Below are positions 1 to 10,371 of a DNA stretch of 64,000 nucleotides, piece after piece. Under the pieces are notes generated by a model. It worked only from the letters and a program-made list of their open reading frames with translations. It was not told the origin of the DNA and searched no databases. The translations under genes and the position numbers were made by a program. Source of the stretch: Xanthobacter tagetidis (GTDB lineage: Bacteria > Pseudomonadota > Alphaproteobacteria > Rhizobiales > Xanthobacteraceae); assembly GCF_003667445.1 (NCBI RefSeq), contig NZ_RCTF01000007.1, forward strand, positions 1-64,000. Direction: 5' to 3'. Numbering within the stretch: the first letter of the stretch is position 1; each line of letters starts with the position of its first letter.

Positions 1-1584
1 CGGCCCGCGGAGCGCCGCCCCGCCGGGCCGCCCCCGCGCGACCCGCCCAAAGGCCGCCGCGGCGGCGGCTACCAGCATCCCGCCCTCGACCTCCTGGCCG
101 CCCCGCCGCCCGCCAAGGCGCCCGCCATGAGCCCGGAGGCGCTGAAGGAGACCGCGAACCTGCTCGAAGGCACGCTCCAGGACTTCGGCGTGCGCGGCGA
201 GATCGGCCAGGTGCGGCCGGGCCCGGTGGTGACGCTCTACGAGTTGGAGCCAGCGCCGGGCATCAAGTCGTCCCGCGTGATCGGCCTCGCCGACGACATC
301 GCCCGCTCCATGAGCGCGATCTCCGCCCGCGTCGCCGTGGTGCCGGGGCGCAACGCGATCGGCATCGAGCTGCCCAATTCCAAGCGCGAGAAGGTGCTTC
401 TGCGCGAGCTGCTGGCGACCCGAGACTTCGGCGATTCGGGCCACAAGCTCGCCATCGCGCTCGGCAAGACCATCGGCGGCGAGCCGGTGATCGTCGACCT
501 CGCGCGCATGCCGCATCTGCTGGTGGCCGGCACCACCGGCTCGGGCAAATCGGTGGCCATCAACACCATGATCCTGTCGCTGCTCTACCGGCTGAAGCCG
601 GAGCAGTGCCGCCTCATCATGGTGGACCCGAAGATGCTGGAGCTGTCGGTCTATGACGGGATCCCGCATCTGCTCGCCCCGGTCGTCACCGACCCCAAGA
701 AGGCGGTGGTGGCGCTCAAGTGGGCGGTGAAGGAGATGGAGGACCGCTACAAGAAGATGTCGAAGCTCGGCGTGCGCAACATCGACGGCTTCAACGCCCG
801 GGTGCGCGAATCGCTGGAGAAGGGGGAGACCGTCTCGCGCACGGTGCAGACCGGCTTCGACCACGAGACCGGGGAGGCCATCTACGAGAGCGAGGAGATG
901 GACCTCAAGCCTTTGCCCTACATCGTCGTCATCGTCGACGAGATGGCCGACCTGATGCTGGTGGCCGGCAAGGACATCGAGGGCGCGATCCAGCGCCTCG
1001 CCCAGATGGCGCGCGCCGCCGGCATCCATTTGGTGATGGCGACGCAGCGCCCCTCGGTGGACGTCATCACCGGCACCATCAAGGCGAATTTCCCGACCCG
1101 CATCTCGTTCCAGGTCACGAGCAAGATCGACAGCCGCACCATCCTCGGCGAGATGGGCGCCGAGCAGCTGCTCGGCCAGGGCGACATGCTCTACATGGCC
1201 GGCGGCGGCCGCATCTCCCGCGTGCACGGCCCGTTCGTCGCCGACGAGGAGGTGGAGACCGTAGTGCGCCACCTCAAGGCCCAGGGCGTGCCCGATTATG
1301 TGGAGGCGGTCACCGCCGACATGGATGAGGAAAACGGGGACGAGGACGGCGCGGTGTTCGACAAGGGATCGTTCGGCGAGGAGGGGCAGGACCTCTATTC
1401 CCAGGCGGTCCAGGTGGTGCTGCGCGACAAGAAGTGCTCCACCTCCTACATCCAGCGCCGGCTCCAGATCGGCTACAACCGCGCCGCCTCGCTGGTGGAG
1501 CGGATGGAGAAGGAAGGCGTGGTGGGCGCGCCCAACCATGCCGGCAAGCGCGAGATCCTGCTGTCGGACGAGGCCGCCGAATAG
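1..1584 (+). CDS. ftsK: DNA translocase FtsK, C-terminal part (5' end outside window)
   Basis: The frame is open from the first base, so this is the 3' part of a longer gene. The ATG at 127 is internal: the residues before it (YQHPALDLL, then a Pro/Ala stretch) are typical of the FtsK linker and start of the motor. FtsK is the septal, membrane-anchored ATPase that pumps chromosome-dimer DNA and activates XerCD recombination at dif. The RecA-like motor is visible with Walker A GTTGSGKS at bases 529-552 and a Walker B segment [13 protein letters not shown] near 919-957. The C-terminal winged-helix gamma domain that reads KOPS sites covers about 1396-1570 ([11 protein letters not shown], then [15 protein letters not shown]). 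The N-terminal membrane domain is not in the window. lolA follows, as is common in proteobacteria. Confidence 0.96.
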   Translation, partial: RPAERRPAGPPPRDPPKGRRGGGYQHPALDLLAAPPPAKAPAMSPEALKETANLLEGTLQDFGVRGEIGQVRPGPVVTLYELEPAPGIKSSRVIGLADDIARSMSAISARVAVVPGRNAIGIELPNSKREKVLLRELLATRDFGDSGHKLAIALGKTIGGEPVIVDLARMPHLLVAGTTGSGKSVAINTMILSLLYRLKPEQCRLIMVDPKMLELSVYDGIPHLLAPVVTDPKKAVVALKWAVKEMEDRYKKMSKLGVRNIDGFNARVRESLEKGETVSRTVQTGFDHETGEAIYESEEMDLKPLPYIVVIVDEMADLMLVAGKDIEGAIQRLAQMARAAGIHLVMATQRPSVDVITGTIKANFPTRISFQVTSKIDSRTILGEMGAEQLLGQGDMLYMAGGGRISRVHGPFVADEEVETVVRHLKAQGVPDYVEAVTADMDEENGDEDGAVFDKGSFGEEGQDLYSQAVQVVLRDKKCSTSYIQRRLQIGYNRAASLVERMEKEGVVGAPNHAGKREILLSDEAAE

Positions 1585-1730
1585 CGCGCCCGGCTTGGCG
1601 GAAGGCCTTGCCGCGCCGTCAGATGCCGCTTGCATCCCGCCGCGGCGGGCCACAGGATCGCCACAGGCCGCAGTTACGGGAGACGGCCGGTCCTCGACGG
1701 CCGCGCTCATCCGTGTCAGAGAAACCGATC

Positions 1731-2507
1731 ATGCTGCTTCGCACCCTTTCCCCGCTCGCCTTCGCCTTCGGGCTGGCGGCCGGCTCCGTCGCCATGGCGC
1801 AGGGCCTGCTGCCGCCGGCGGACGTGACGCGCGGCCAGGGCGCGACCCAGGCCCCCGCGACCCAGGCGCAGGCCCAGGCCCCCGGCGCACCACTGCCGCC
1901 CAAGAAGCCGGCGCCGCCGGCCCAGGCCACGGGCCCCCGCCCGCTGCCGCCCGCGCCGGCGCCGGATGGCCGCGCCCAGCGCGCCACGGTGGATCGGGTC
2001 AACGCCTATTACAATTCCATCCAGTCGCTGACCGGCACCTTCACCCAGGTCGACCCGGACGGCAGCCGGCGCACCGGCGATTTCTACATGCAGAAGCCGG
2101 GCCGGGTGCGCTTCGAATATGACGCGCCGAGCCCGATCGAGCTGATCGCCAACGGCCAGTCGGTGGCGGTGCGTGACCGCTCCCTCAACACCCAGGACAT
2201 CACGCCGCTGGACCAGACCCCGCTGCGTTTCCTGCTCTCCGAGCGCATCGACCTCGCCAACGACCCGCACGTGACCGGCGTCTACCAGGACGACCATTTC
2301 GTCTCGGTGGCGATCGAGGAGAAGGTGCCCATGATCGGCACCTACCGCCTGCTGATCCTGTTCGACGCCAAGGACTACACGCTGAAGCAGTGGATCGTGA
2401 CCGATCCGCAGGGCTACGACACCCAGGTGTCGATCGCCAACCTGAAGCCCAACGGCCGCCAGGACCCCAAGCTGTTCGTCATCAATTTCGAGCGCATGCT
2501 CCAGTAG
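1731..2507 (+). CDS. lolA: Outer-membrane lipoprotein carrier protein LolA
   Basis: Periplasmic chaperone that carries lipoproteins from LolCDE to the outer membrane. The ATG at 1731 gives 258 residues and a signal peptide (MLLRTLSPLAFAFGLAAGS, cleavage near VAMA-Q); longer in-frame starts upstream would hide it. Residues about 25-85 form a Pro/Ala/Gln-rich low-complexity linker, unusual for LolA. The fold follows: SLTGTFTQVDPDG, then GDFYMQKPGRVRFEYD, then PLRFLLSERIDL, with the typical end FVINFERMLQ. The ftsK-lolA order is common in alphaproteobacteria. It lies 146 bases after ftsK and 77 bases before the hupT start, so a separate promoter for the hup operon is possible. Confidence 0.9.
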   Translation: MLLRTLSPLAFAFGLAAGSVAMAQGLLPPADVTRGQGATQAPATQAQAQAPGAPLPPKKPAPPAQATGPRPLPPAPAPDGRAQRATVDRVNAYYNSIQSLTGTFTQVDPDGSRRTGDFYMQKPGRVRFEYDAPSPIELIANGQSVAVRDRSLNTQDITPLDQTPLRFLLSERIDLANDPHVTGVYQDDHFVSVAIEEKVPMIGTYRLLILFDAKDYTLKQWIVTDPQGYDTQVSIANLKPNGRQDPKLFVINFERMLQ

Positions 2508-2584
2508 CGGCCGCCCGGCCCCCATTGGACGCCATCCCGCCGCTCGCATAGCATGGTCGCCCCGCAACGGCCGTGGGAACCGCC

Positions 2585-3966
<1,382 letters not shown>

Positions 3967-3970
<4 letters not shown>

Positions 3971-4980
3971 GCCGGCCCGCCCCCTTCACCGTGCTCTGGC
4001 TGCAGTCCGGCGGCTGCGGTGGCTGCACCATGTCGCTGCTCTGCGCCGAGGCGCCGGACCTGGCCGCGACGCTCGACAGCGCCAACATCCGCTTCCTCTG
4101 GCACCCCACATTGTCCGAGGAGACCGGGACCGAGGCGACCGCTCTGTTCGAGGCGGTGCTGGCGGGCGAGATCGCCCTCGACGCCTTGTGCGTGGAGGGC
4201 GCGCTGCTGCGCGGGCCGAACGGCACCGGGCGCTTCCACGTGCTGGCAGGCACCGGCATCCCCACCATCGACTGGGTGCGGCGGCTCGCGGGCGCCGCGC
4301 GCCATGTGGTGGCGGTGGGCTCCTGCGCGGCCTATGGCGGGGTGACGGCGGCGGGCGTGAACCCCACCGACGCCTGCGGCCTCCAGTTTGACGGGCGGCG
4401 GCGCGGCGGCGCGCTGGGCGAGGCGTTCCGCTCCCGTTCCGGCCTGCCGGTGGTGAATGTCGCGGGCTGCCCGACGCATCCCAACTGGATCACCGAGACG
4501 CTGATGCTGCTCTCCGCCGGGCTGCTCGGCGAGGCCGACCTCGACGTCTACGGCCGGCCGCGCTTCTACGCCGACCACCTGGTGCACCACGGCTGCCCGC
4601 GCAATGAATACTACGAATACAAGGCGAGCGCGGAGAAGCTCTCCGACCTCGGCTGCATGATGGAGCACCTCGGCTGCCTCGGCACCCAGGCCCATGCGGA
4701 CTGCAACACGCGGCTGTGGAACGGCGAGGGCTCGTGCACCCGCGGCGGCTATTCCTGCATCAACTGCACCGCGCCCGAGTTCGAGGAGCCGGGTCACGCC
4801 TTCCTGCAGACGCCGAAGATCGGCGGCATCCCCGTGGGCCTGCCCACCGACATGCCCAAGGCCTGGTTCATCGCGCTCTCCTCGCTCGCCAAGGCGGCAA
4901 CGCCCGAGCGCCTGCGCCGCAACGCCACCGCCGACCACGTGCTGACCCCGCCCGCCGTCAAGGACATCAAGCGGCGATGA
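3967..4980 (+). CDS. hupU: Regulatory [NiFe] hydrogenase small subunit HupU/HoxB
   Basis: Fe-S electron-transfer subunit of the H2-sensing hydrogenase. 337 residues, shorter than energy-conserving small subunits, and with no twin-arginine signal peptide: translation begins MSRPAPFTVLWLQSGGCGGC. This is what is known of cytoplasmic sensor hydrogenases. Cluster-binding Cys groups are visible at SGGCGGCTMSLL (proximal), VGSCAAYGG, VAGCPTHPNW and the medial/distal set HHGCPRNEYYEY, DLGCMMEHLGCLG, and CTRGGYSCINC. ATGA overlaps join it to hupT upstream and hupV downstream, so the three are probably made in stoichiometric amounts from one message. Confidence 0.93.
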
Positions 4981-6434
4981 GCGCGGAGGCAAGGCGTCTG
5001 GTGGTCGGCCCCTTCAACCGCGTGGAGGGCGACCTGGAGGTGCGCCTCGACGTCGCCGACGGGCGCGTGCGCGCGGCGTTCGTCGCCTCGCCCTTGTTCC
5101 GCGGCTTCGAGCGCATCCTGGAGGGACGCGACCCGCGCGACGCGCTGGTGATCGCGCCGCGCATCTGCGGCATCTGCTCGGTGTCGCAGTCGCACGCGGC
5201 GGCGCTGGCGCTAGCCGGGCTGGAGGGCATCGCCCCGACGCCGAACGGGCGCGTCGCCACCAACCTGATCCTCGCCGCCGAGAACGTCGCCGACCACATC
5301 ACCCATTTCCACGTCTTCTTCATGCCGGACTTCGCCCGGCAGGTGTATGCCGACCGGCCCTGGTTCGCGCAGGCCGAGCGGCGCTTCAAGGCGGCGCAGG
5401 GGGCGAGCGTGCGTGCCGCCATCGCCACCCGCGCGACGCTGCTCCACGTGCTGGGCCTGCTCGCCGGCCGCTGGCCGCACACCCTGGCGCTCCAGGCGGG
5501 CGGGGTGACGCGCTCGGCCGACCAGCGGGACAAGATGCGGCTGCTGGCGACGCTCGCCGCCGTGCGCGCCGACCTTCAGGACCGGCTCTACGGCGCGCCG
5601 CTGGAGGAGGTCGCCGCCCTCGACGGCGCGGCGGCGCTGGAGGCGTGGCGCCAAGCGGGGCCGGCCAGCGACCTCCGGCTGTTCCTCGACATCGCCGAGG
5701 ACCTGGAGCTGGCCGGCCTCGGCCGCGCCCATGACCGCTTCCTGTCCTATGGGGCCTATCCGCAGGCGGCGGGCCGCCTCTATGCCGGCGGCACCTTCGC
5801 GGGCGGGACGCTCGGCCCGCTCGATCCCGCCGCCATCACCGAGGACCATACCTTCGCCCGCATGGAAGGGCGCGATGCGCCGCACGCTCCGTTCGAGGGC
5901 TCGACCTTGCCCGACGGGGCGGACGAGGCGGGCTACACCTGGTGCAAGGCGCCGCGCCTTGCGGGCGCGCCGTTCGAGACCGGTGCCTTCGCCCGGCAGG
6001 TGGTGGCCGGCCAACCGCTGGCGCGCGCCCTCGCGGCACGCGAGGGCGCGAATGTGAGAAGCCGCGTCATCGGCCGCCTCGTCGAGGCGGCGCGCACGCT
6101 GATCGCCATGGAAGGCTGGGTGCGGGAGCTGGAGCCGACCGCGCCGTGGTGCGCCCAGGGCGCGTTGCCGCAGGAGGGCCGCGCCTTCGGGCTGACGGAA
6201 GCCGCGCGCGGCGCGCTCGGCCACTGGGTGGTGGTGGAGAAGGGCCGCATCGCCCGCTACCAGATCATCGCCCCCACCACCTGGAACTTCTCGCCCCGCG
6301 ACCGCGACGGCGTGCCGGGACCGCTGGAGACGGCGCTGGTCGGCGCGCCGGTGCGCCAAGGCGAGACCACGCCGGTGAGCGTGCAGCACATCGTGCGCTC
6401 GTTCGACCCGTGCATGGTCTGCACGGTGCACTAG
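4977..6434 (+). CDS. hupV: Regulatory [NiFe] hydrogenase large subunit HupV/HoxC
   Basis: Carries the Ni-Fe(CN)2CO site that senses H2. The ATG at 4977 overlaps the hupU stop and yields 485 residues. The L1 motif RICGICSVSQSHAAA (about residues 60-75) and the L2 motif DPCMVCTVH supply the four active-site Cys. The protein ends exactly at the His of L2. Catalytic large subunits carry a 15-30 residue tail there that a HyaD/HupD endopeptidase removes; its absence is a known hallmark of HupV/HoxC. The gene is followed after 10 bases by hypF. In-frame starts from 4716 onward lie inside hupU and are not used. Confidence 0.94.
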   Translation: MSAEARRLVVGPFNRVEGDLEVRLDVADGRVRAAFVASPLFRGFERILEGRDPRDALVIAPRICGICSVSQSHAAALALAGLEGIAPTPNGRVATNLILAAENVADHITHFHVFFMPDFARQVYADRPWFAQAERRFKAAQGASVRAAIATRATLLHVLGLLAGRWPHTLALQAGGVTRSADQRDKMRLLATLAAVRADLQDRLYGAPLEEVAALDGAAALEAWRQAGPASDLRLFLDIAEDLELAGLGRAHDRFLSYGAYPQAAGRLYAGGTFAGGTLGPLDPAAITEDHTFARMEGRDAPHAPFEGSTLPDGADEAGYTWCKAPRLAGAPFETGAFARQVVAGQPLARALAAREGANVRSRVIGRLVEAARTLIAMEGWVRELEPTAPWCAQGALPQEGRAFGLTEAARGALGHWVVVEKGRIARYQIIAPTTWNFSPRDRDGVPGPLETALVGAPVRQGETTPVSVQHIVRSFDPCMVCTVH

Positions 6435-6444
6435 GCACCTCGCC

Positions 6445-8775
6445 ATGGAGCGCGCCGAGGAGATCGTCGTCCGGGGCATCGTGCAGGGGGTGGGCTTCCG
6501 CCCCTTCGTGTACCGGCTCGCGCTGCGCCACGGCCTGAGCGGCAGCGTGCGCAATGCGGGCGACCGCGTGGCCATCCATGTGGCGGGCGCGGCCGACGCG
6601 CTGGAGGCCTTCGCCCGCGCGCTCAACACCGAGGCGCCGCCGCTCGCCCGCATCAACGGCCTGGAGCGGCGTCCGGCCGCGCCGCCCGAGGGGGCGGGCT
6701 TCGCCATTGCCGAGAGCGGCGCGGGCGAGGTGTCTGTGGGCATCGTGCCCGATGTCGCCACCTGTCCGGCCTGCCGGGCGGAGATGGGGGACCCGGCGGC
6801 GCGGCGCCACCGCTACGCCTTCACCAACTGCACCGATTGCGGGCCGCGCTTCTCCATCGTCGCCGGCCTGCCCTACGACCGGCCGGCGACCACCATGGCC
6901 GGCTTCCTCATGTGCGCCGACTGCCGCAGCGAATATGACGACCCCGCCGACCGGCGCTTCCACGCCCAGCCCATCGCCTGCCCGGCCTGCGGGCCGCGCC
7001 TGTGGCTGGAGCGGGAGGGGGCGGTTCTGCCTTCAGCCGATCCGATCGTGGAAGCGGCGCGGCTGCTGACGGCGGGGGCGATCCTCGCGGTGAAGGGCAT
7101 CGGCGGCTTCCACCTCGCCTGCGATGCCACCAGCGCTGTGGCCGTCGCCGCCCTGCGCGCCCGCAAGCAGCGCCCGGCCAAGCCGCTGGCGGTGATGGCG
7201 GACCTTGCGGCCGCCGCGGCCCTGTGCGAGCTCGACGGCGCGGCCCGCGCGGCGCTGACGCATCCCTCCGCCCCCATCGTGCTCCTGCCCCTGCGGCCCG
7301 GAACGGCGCTCGCCGCGGGCGTCGCGCCGGGCCAGCGGCATCTCGGGCTGATGCTGCCCTACACGCCGCTGCATCATCTCCTGCTGGCCGAGGCCGGCCT
7401 GCCGCTGGTGATGACCTCCGGCAACCGCTCCTCCGAACCGCAGGCGTTTCGCGACGCCGCCGCCCGCCGGAGCCTCGCCGGCATCGCCGACGCCTTTCTC
7501 ATGCACGACCGGCCCATCGCCCGGCGGCTCGACGACAGCGTGGTGCGGATCGCCGCCGGGCGGGCGCGGGTGATGCGGCGCGGCCGCGGGCTCGCGCCTT
7601 TGCCGCTCACCTTGCCGGAGGATTTCGAGAATGCGTCGGCCGTGCTCGCCATGGGGGCGGAGGTGAAGAGCGCCTTCTGCCTCACGCGCGGGCGCAACGC
7701 GCTGCTCTCGCACCATCTGGGCGACCTCGACGAGCCGGCCACCGCCGACGCCTTCGGAGAGGCGCATGCCGACTACGCCGCCATCTTCCGCCATGCGCCG
7801 GAGGCCGTTGCGGTGGACCTCCACCCCGCCTACCGGGCGAGCCGCGACGGCGCCGATCTGGCGCAGGAGCATGGCCTGCCGCTGGTCGCGGTCCAGCACC
7901 ACCACGCCCACATCGCCGCCGTTCTGGCGGAAGCCGGCTGGCGGCGCGACCAGGGAACCGTGATCGGTATCGCGCTCGACGGCCTCGGCCTCGGCGCGGA
8001 CGGCACCCTCTGGGGCGCGGAGATCCTCGCCTGCGACTACCGCGCCATGACGCGCCTCGCGCGCCTCGCGCCGATCCCGCTCGCCGGCGGGGATGCGGCG
8101 GCGCGCGAGCCGTTCCGCGTGCTCCTCGCCCATCTCGACGCGGCGCTGGGGCGCGACGCGGTGGACGCCCACCCGCTGCTCGCGCGGCGCTTCGCCGGCA
8201 GGCCCGTGGCGACGCTCCGCGCCATGATGGACAAGGGACTGAACGCGCCGCCCGCCTCCTCCGCCGGCCGCCTGTTCGACGCCATGGCGCGCCTCCTCGG
8301 CCTCGCGCCGGAGCGCCTCTCCTTCGAGGGCGAGGCGGCCATGGCGCTGGAGGCCACCGCGCTCGGGCATCGGGCGGCGCCGTATCCGTTCGCGATCCGA
8401 ACCACCGAGGGGGGGCCGGACGGCGCCGTTCTCCAGGAGATCGACCCAGGTCCGCTCTGGCGCGCGGCGCTGGACGACCTTGCGGCGGGGCGCCCGCCGG
8501 GGGAGATCGCCGCCGCCTTCCACGCGGGCGTCGCGGACGCGTTCGCGGACGCCGCCGCGGACCTCGCGCAGGCGCACGGCATCGGCGCCGTCGCGCTGTC
8601 CGGCGGGGTGATGCAGAACGCGATCCTGATGGAGGCGATGGAGCGCCGGCTCGCCGGGCGCGGCCTCGCGGTGCTCCTGCCGGCCGAGGCGCCGGCCAAT
8701 GACGGCGGCCTCGCATTTGGCCAAGCGGCCGTGGCGGCCGCCCGGCTCATGGCCAGTCAGGCGGCCGAAGGCTGA
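6445..8775 (+). CDS. hypF: Carbamoyltransferase HypF (hydrogenase maturation)
   Basis: Makes the carbamoyl-adenylate from carbamoyl phosphate and ATP and passes the carbamoyl group to HypE, the source of the CN ligands of [NiFe] hydrogenases. 776 residues, the usual size. Domains in order: N-terminal acylphosphatase (GIVQGVGFRPFVYRLA, residues about 5-90); two C-x2-C-x18-C-x2-C type zinc fingers (CPACRAEMGD, CTDCGPRFS, CADCRSEYDD, CPACGPRL); YrdC-like domain (AILAVKGIGGFHLACDA); and the C-terminal Kae1-like domain with HHHAHIAAVLAE and LSGGVMQNAILMEAM. It is the last gene of the hup block. hypABCDE are not in the window. It converges with the kinase gene after only 4 bases. Confidence 0.96.
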   Translation: MERAEEIVVRGIVQGVGFRPFVYRLALRHGLSGSVRNAGDRVAIHVAGAADALEAFARALNTEAPPLARINGLERRPAAPPEGAGFAIAESGAGEVSVGIVPDVATCPACRAEMGDPAARRHRYAFTNCTDCGPRFSIVAGLPYDRPATTMAGFLMCADCRSEYDDPADRRFHAQPIACPACGPRLWLEREGAVLPSADPIVEAARLLTAGAILAVKGIGGFHLACDATSAVAVAALRARKQRPAKPLAVMADLAAAAALCELDGAARAALTHPSAPIVLLPLRPGTALAAGVAPGQRHLGLMLPYTPLHHLLLAEAGLPLVMTSGNRSSEPQAFRDAAARRSLAGIADAFLMHDRPIARRLDDSVVRIAAGRARVMRRGRGLAPLPLTLPEDFENASAVLAMGAEVKSAFCLTRGRNALLSHHLGDLDEPATADAFGEAHADYAAIFRHAPEAVAVDLHPAYRASRDGADLAQEHGLPLVAVQHHHAHIAAVLAEAGWRRDQGTVIGIALDGLGLGADGTLWGAEILACDYRAMTRLARLAPIPLAGGDAAAREPFRVLLAHLDAALGRDAVDAHPLLARRFAGRPVATLRAMMDKGLNAPPASSAGRLFDAMARLLGLAPERLSFEGEAAMALEATALGHRAAPYPFAIRTTEGGPDGAVLQEIDPGPLWRAALDDLAAGRPPGEIAAAFHAGVADAFADAAADLAQAHGIGAVALSGGVMQNAILMEAMERRLAGRGLAVLLPAEAPANDGGLAFGQAAVAAARLMASQAAEG

Positions 8776-8779
8776 GCCG

Positions 8780-9700
8780 TCAGTGGTGGGTGGCGCTGAC
8801 CGCCGTACGCGGGATGATGGCGCCGCGGTGCATGATGACCTCGCCGGCGAGCCGGTGCCCTTCCTCCGCCGCCGCCTCCGGGCTCGCGCCGGAGAGCCGC
8901 GCCGCGAGATAGCCGGCATTGAAGCTGTCGCCGGCGCCGGTGGTGTCCACCGGGCTCACCACGCGCCCCACCGGCACCTCGAAGGTGCGCCCTTCCGCAT
9001 GCACCAGCGCGCCGCCGGCGCCGTTCTTCACCACCACCTCGGCGACGCCATAGGTGGTGATCCGCTCGATGGTGGCGGCGGGCGAGGCGTCGCCCCACAG
9101 CGCCGCCTCGTCCTCGAAGGTGGGCAGCGCCACGGAGGCGCGCTTCAGTGCCTCGGCGAACACGGTGCGCGCCCGGCCGAGGTCGCCGGCCCAGCCACGC
9201 GGGCGGAAGTTGCCGTCGAACACGCGCAGCGCCCCCGCTTCCCCCACCATCTCCAGGGTGGCGAGGAAACGGCCGAGCCCGGCATTGGAATAGAGCGAGA
9301 GCGTGATGCCGGAGAAATAGACCGCCTTGGCCTCCACCATCTGGCCGGCCACCGCCTGCCAGCCGTCCAGCTCGAACAGCATGCGCGCCGGGGCGCTGTC
9401 GCGCCAGTAATGGAAGCTGCGCTCGCCCGCCTCGTCGGTGGTGATGAGGTAGAGGCCGGGATTGCGCCCGCGCACCTGGATCACGGCGCTGGTATCCACC
9501 CCCTCGGCGCGGGCGAGGTCGAGGATGCCGACGGAGAAGGTGTCGTCGCCGAGCGCGGTGGCATAGCCGACCTCGGTGCCGGCGCGGGCGAGATAGACGG
9601 CGGTATTGAACGTGTCGCCGCCGAAGGCGAGGCCGAAGCGGCCGTCGGAGCCTCGCGCCAGCTCCACCATCACCTCGCCCACGCAGATCACCTTGGACAC
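8780..9700 (-). CDS. kdgK: PfkB-family sugar kinase, 2-keto-3-deoxygluconate kinase-like
   Basis: Predicted cytoplasmic ribokinase-family enzyme phosphorylating a keto-deoxy sugar acid, as in the Entner-Doudoroff or pectin branches. 306 residues. N-terminal substrate region CVGEVMVELARGSDGRFGLAFGGDTFNTAVYLAR; C-terminal PfkB signature DTTGAGDSFNAGYLAARL with the catalytic Asp in GAGDS. The FGGDTFNTA segment resembles KdgK more than fructokinase, but substrate cannot be fixed from sequence alone. No aldolase, dehydratase or transporter adjoins it, so the substrate call is weak. It is transcribed alone, convergent with hypF. Confidence 0.8.
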   Translation of the reverse strand: MSKVICVGEVMVELARGSDGRFGLAFGGDTFNTAVYLARAGTEVGYATALGDDTFSVGILDLARAEGVDTSAVIQVRGRNPGLYLITTDEAGERSFHYWRDSAPARMLFELDGWQAVAGQMVEAKAVYFSGITLSLYSNAGLGRFLATLEMVGEAGALRVFDGNFRPRGWAGDLGRARTVFAEALKRASVALPTFEDEAALWGDASPAATIERITTYGVAEVVVKNGAGGALVHAEGRTFEVPVGRVVSPVDTTGAGDSFNAGYLAARLSGASPEAAAEEGHRLAGEVIMHRGAIIPRTAVSATHH

Positions 9701-9811
9701 GTGCCCCTCCGCTTGGCTGCCGCGCCGCCGCGTCCGGCCACGCTCGATGCCGGCCCGTTCAGGCCGTTCGGTTCGCCCTGTAGCATATTCCCGCCCACGG
9801 GTCCGCCGCGC

Positions 9812-10369
9812 TCAGTCCACGGGCGGGCTGGTGGGGAACACCCAGGCGCCGGGACGCGCCTGCGGACCCTTCGGCCCCTCGGGGGCGGCCGGCAGCGGAT
9901 CGCCGTAGCGCCCGCGCAGCTCGCGCGCCCGGCGCGTATTGGCCTCGATCAGGCACAAGGTGCGCTGCTCGAAATTGCCGATGCCGCGCTTGCCCTCGAA
10001 CGGAGCGACGCTCTGGCAGTCGAAATTGCGGAAGATCAGGAAGCGCGACTGCGCCTCGTCCAAAAGGTTCTTCCAGCGGCTGCGCTGGACCGCCACGAGA
10101 TCGGCGCGCGATTCGATCACCGCGACGGCGTTGCCCACCTCCGCCTCCAGCGCCGATTCCGAAGTGCGCTGGGCGTCGTAGAGGCAGCGGTTGTAGTCGC
10201 GCGGCGCCACCTGGTCGCGCGGACAGATGGTGAGCCCGGCCCAGTAGTCCGGCGTCAGCGCGCCGGGCTTCTGCTCCGGCCCCTGGGCGGCGCGCGCGGG
10301 CGCCGCGGCGAGCATGACCAGCAGCAGCGCGCGGCGCGCCAGAAGGCCGGGCCGCGCCGCTGCCGCCAC
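9812..10369 (-). CDS. Exported LprI/DUF1311-like protein
   Basis: 185 residues from a GTG placed two bases after the stop of the upstream aminotransferase gene; the frame continues further upstream only inside that gene. Residues 1-24 look like a signal peptide (LLARRALLLVMLAAAPARAAQ). The mature part has the LprI-type pattern of paired Cys and a long helix: CPRDQVAPRDYNRCLYDAQ, then W and R in QRSRWKNLLDEAQSRF, then DCQSVAPFEGKRGIG and TLCLIEANTRRARELRGRYG. Family members are periplasmic, and one mycobacterial member inhibits lysozyme; the function here is unknown. The two-base gap suggests co-translation with the aminotransferase. Confidence 0.72.
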   Translation of the reverse strand: MAAAARPGLLARRALLLVMLAAAPARAAQGPEQKPGALTPDYWAGLTICPRDQVAPRDYNRCLYDAQRTSESALEAEVGNAVAVIESRADLVAVQRSRWKNLLDEAQSRFLIFRNFDCQSVAPFEGKRGIGNFEQRTLCLIEANTRRARELRGRYGDPLPAAPEGPKGPQARPGAWVFPTSPPVD

Positions 10370-10371
10370 GC

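Noticed and set aside
7033..8919. Long minus-strand frame of 628 codons over hypF
   Set aside because: Arg/Gly-rich, no recognisable fold, and hypF on the other strand has complete motifs.
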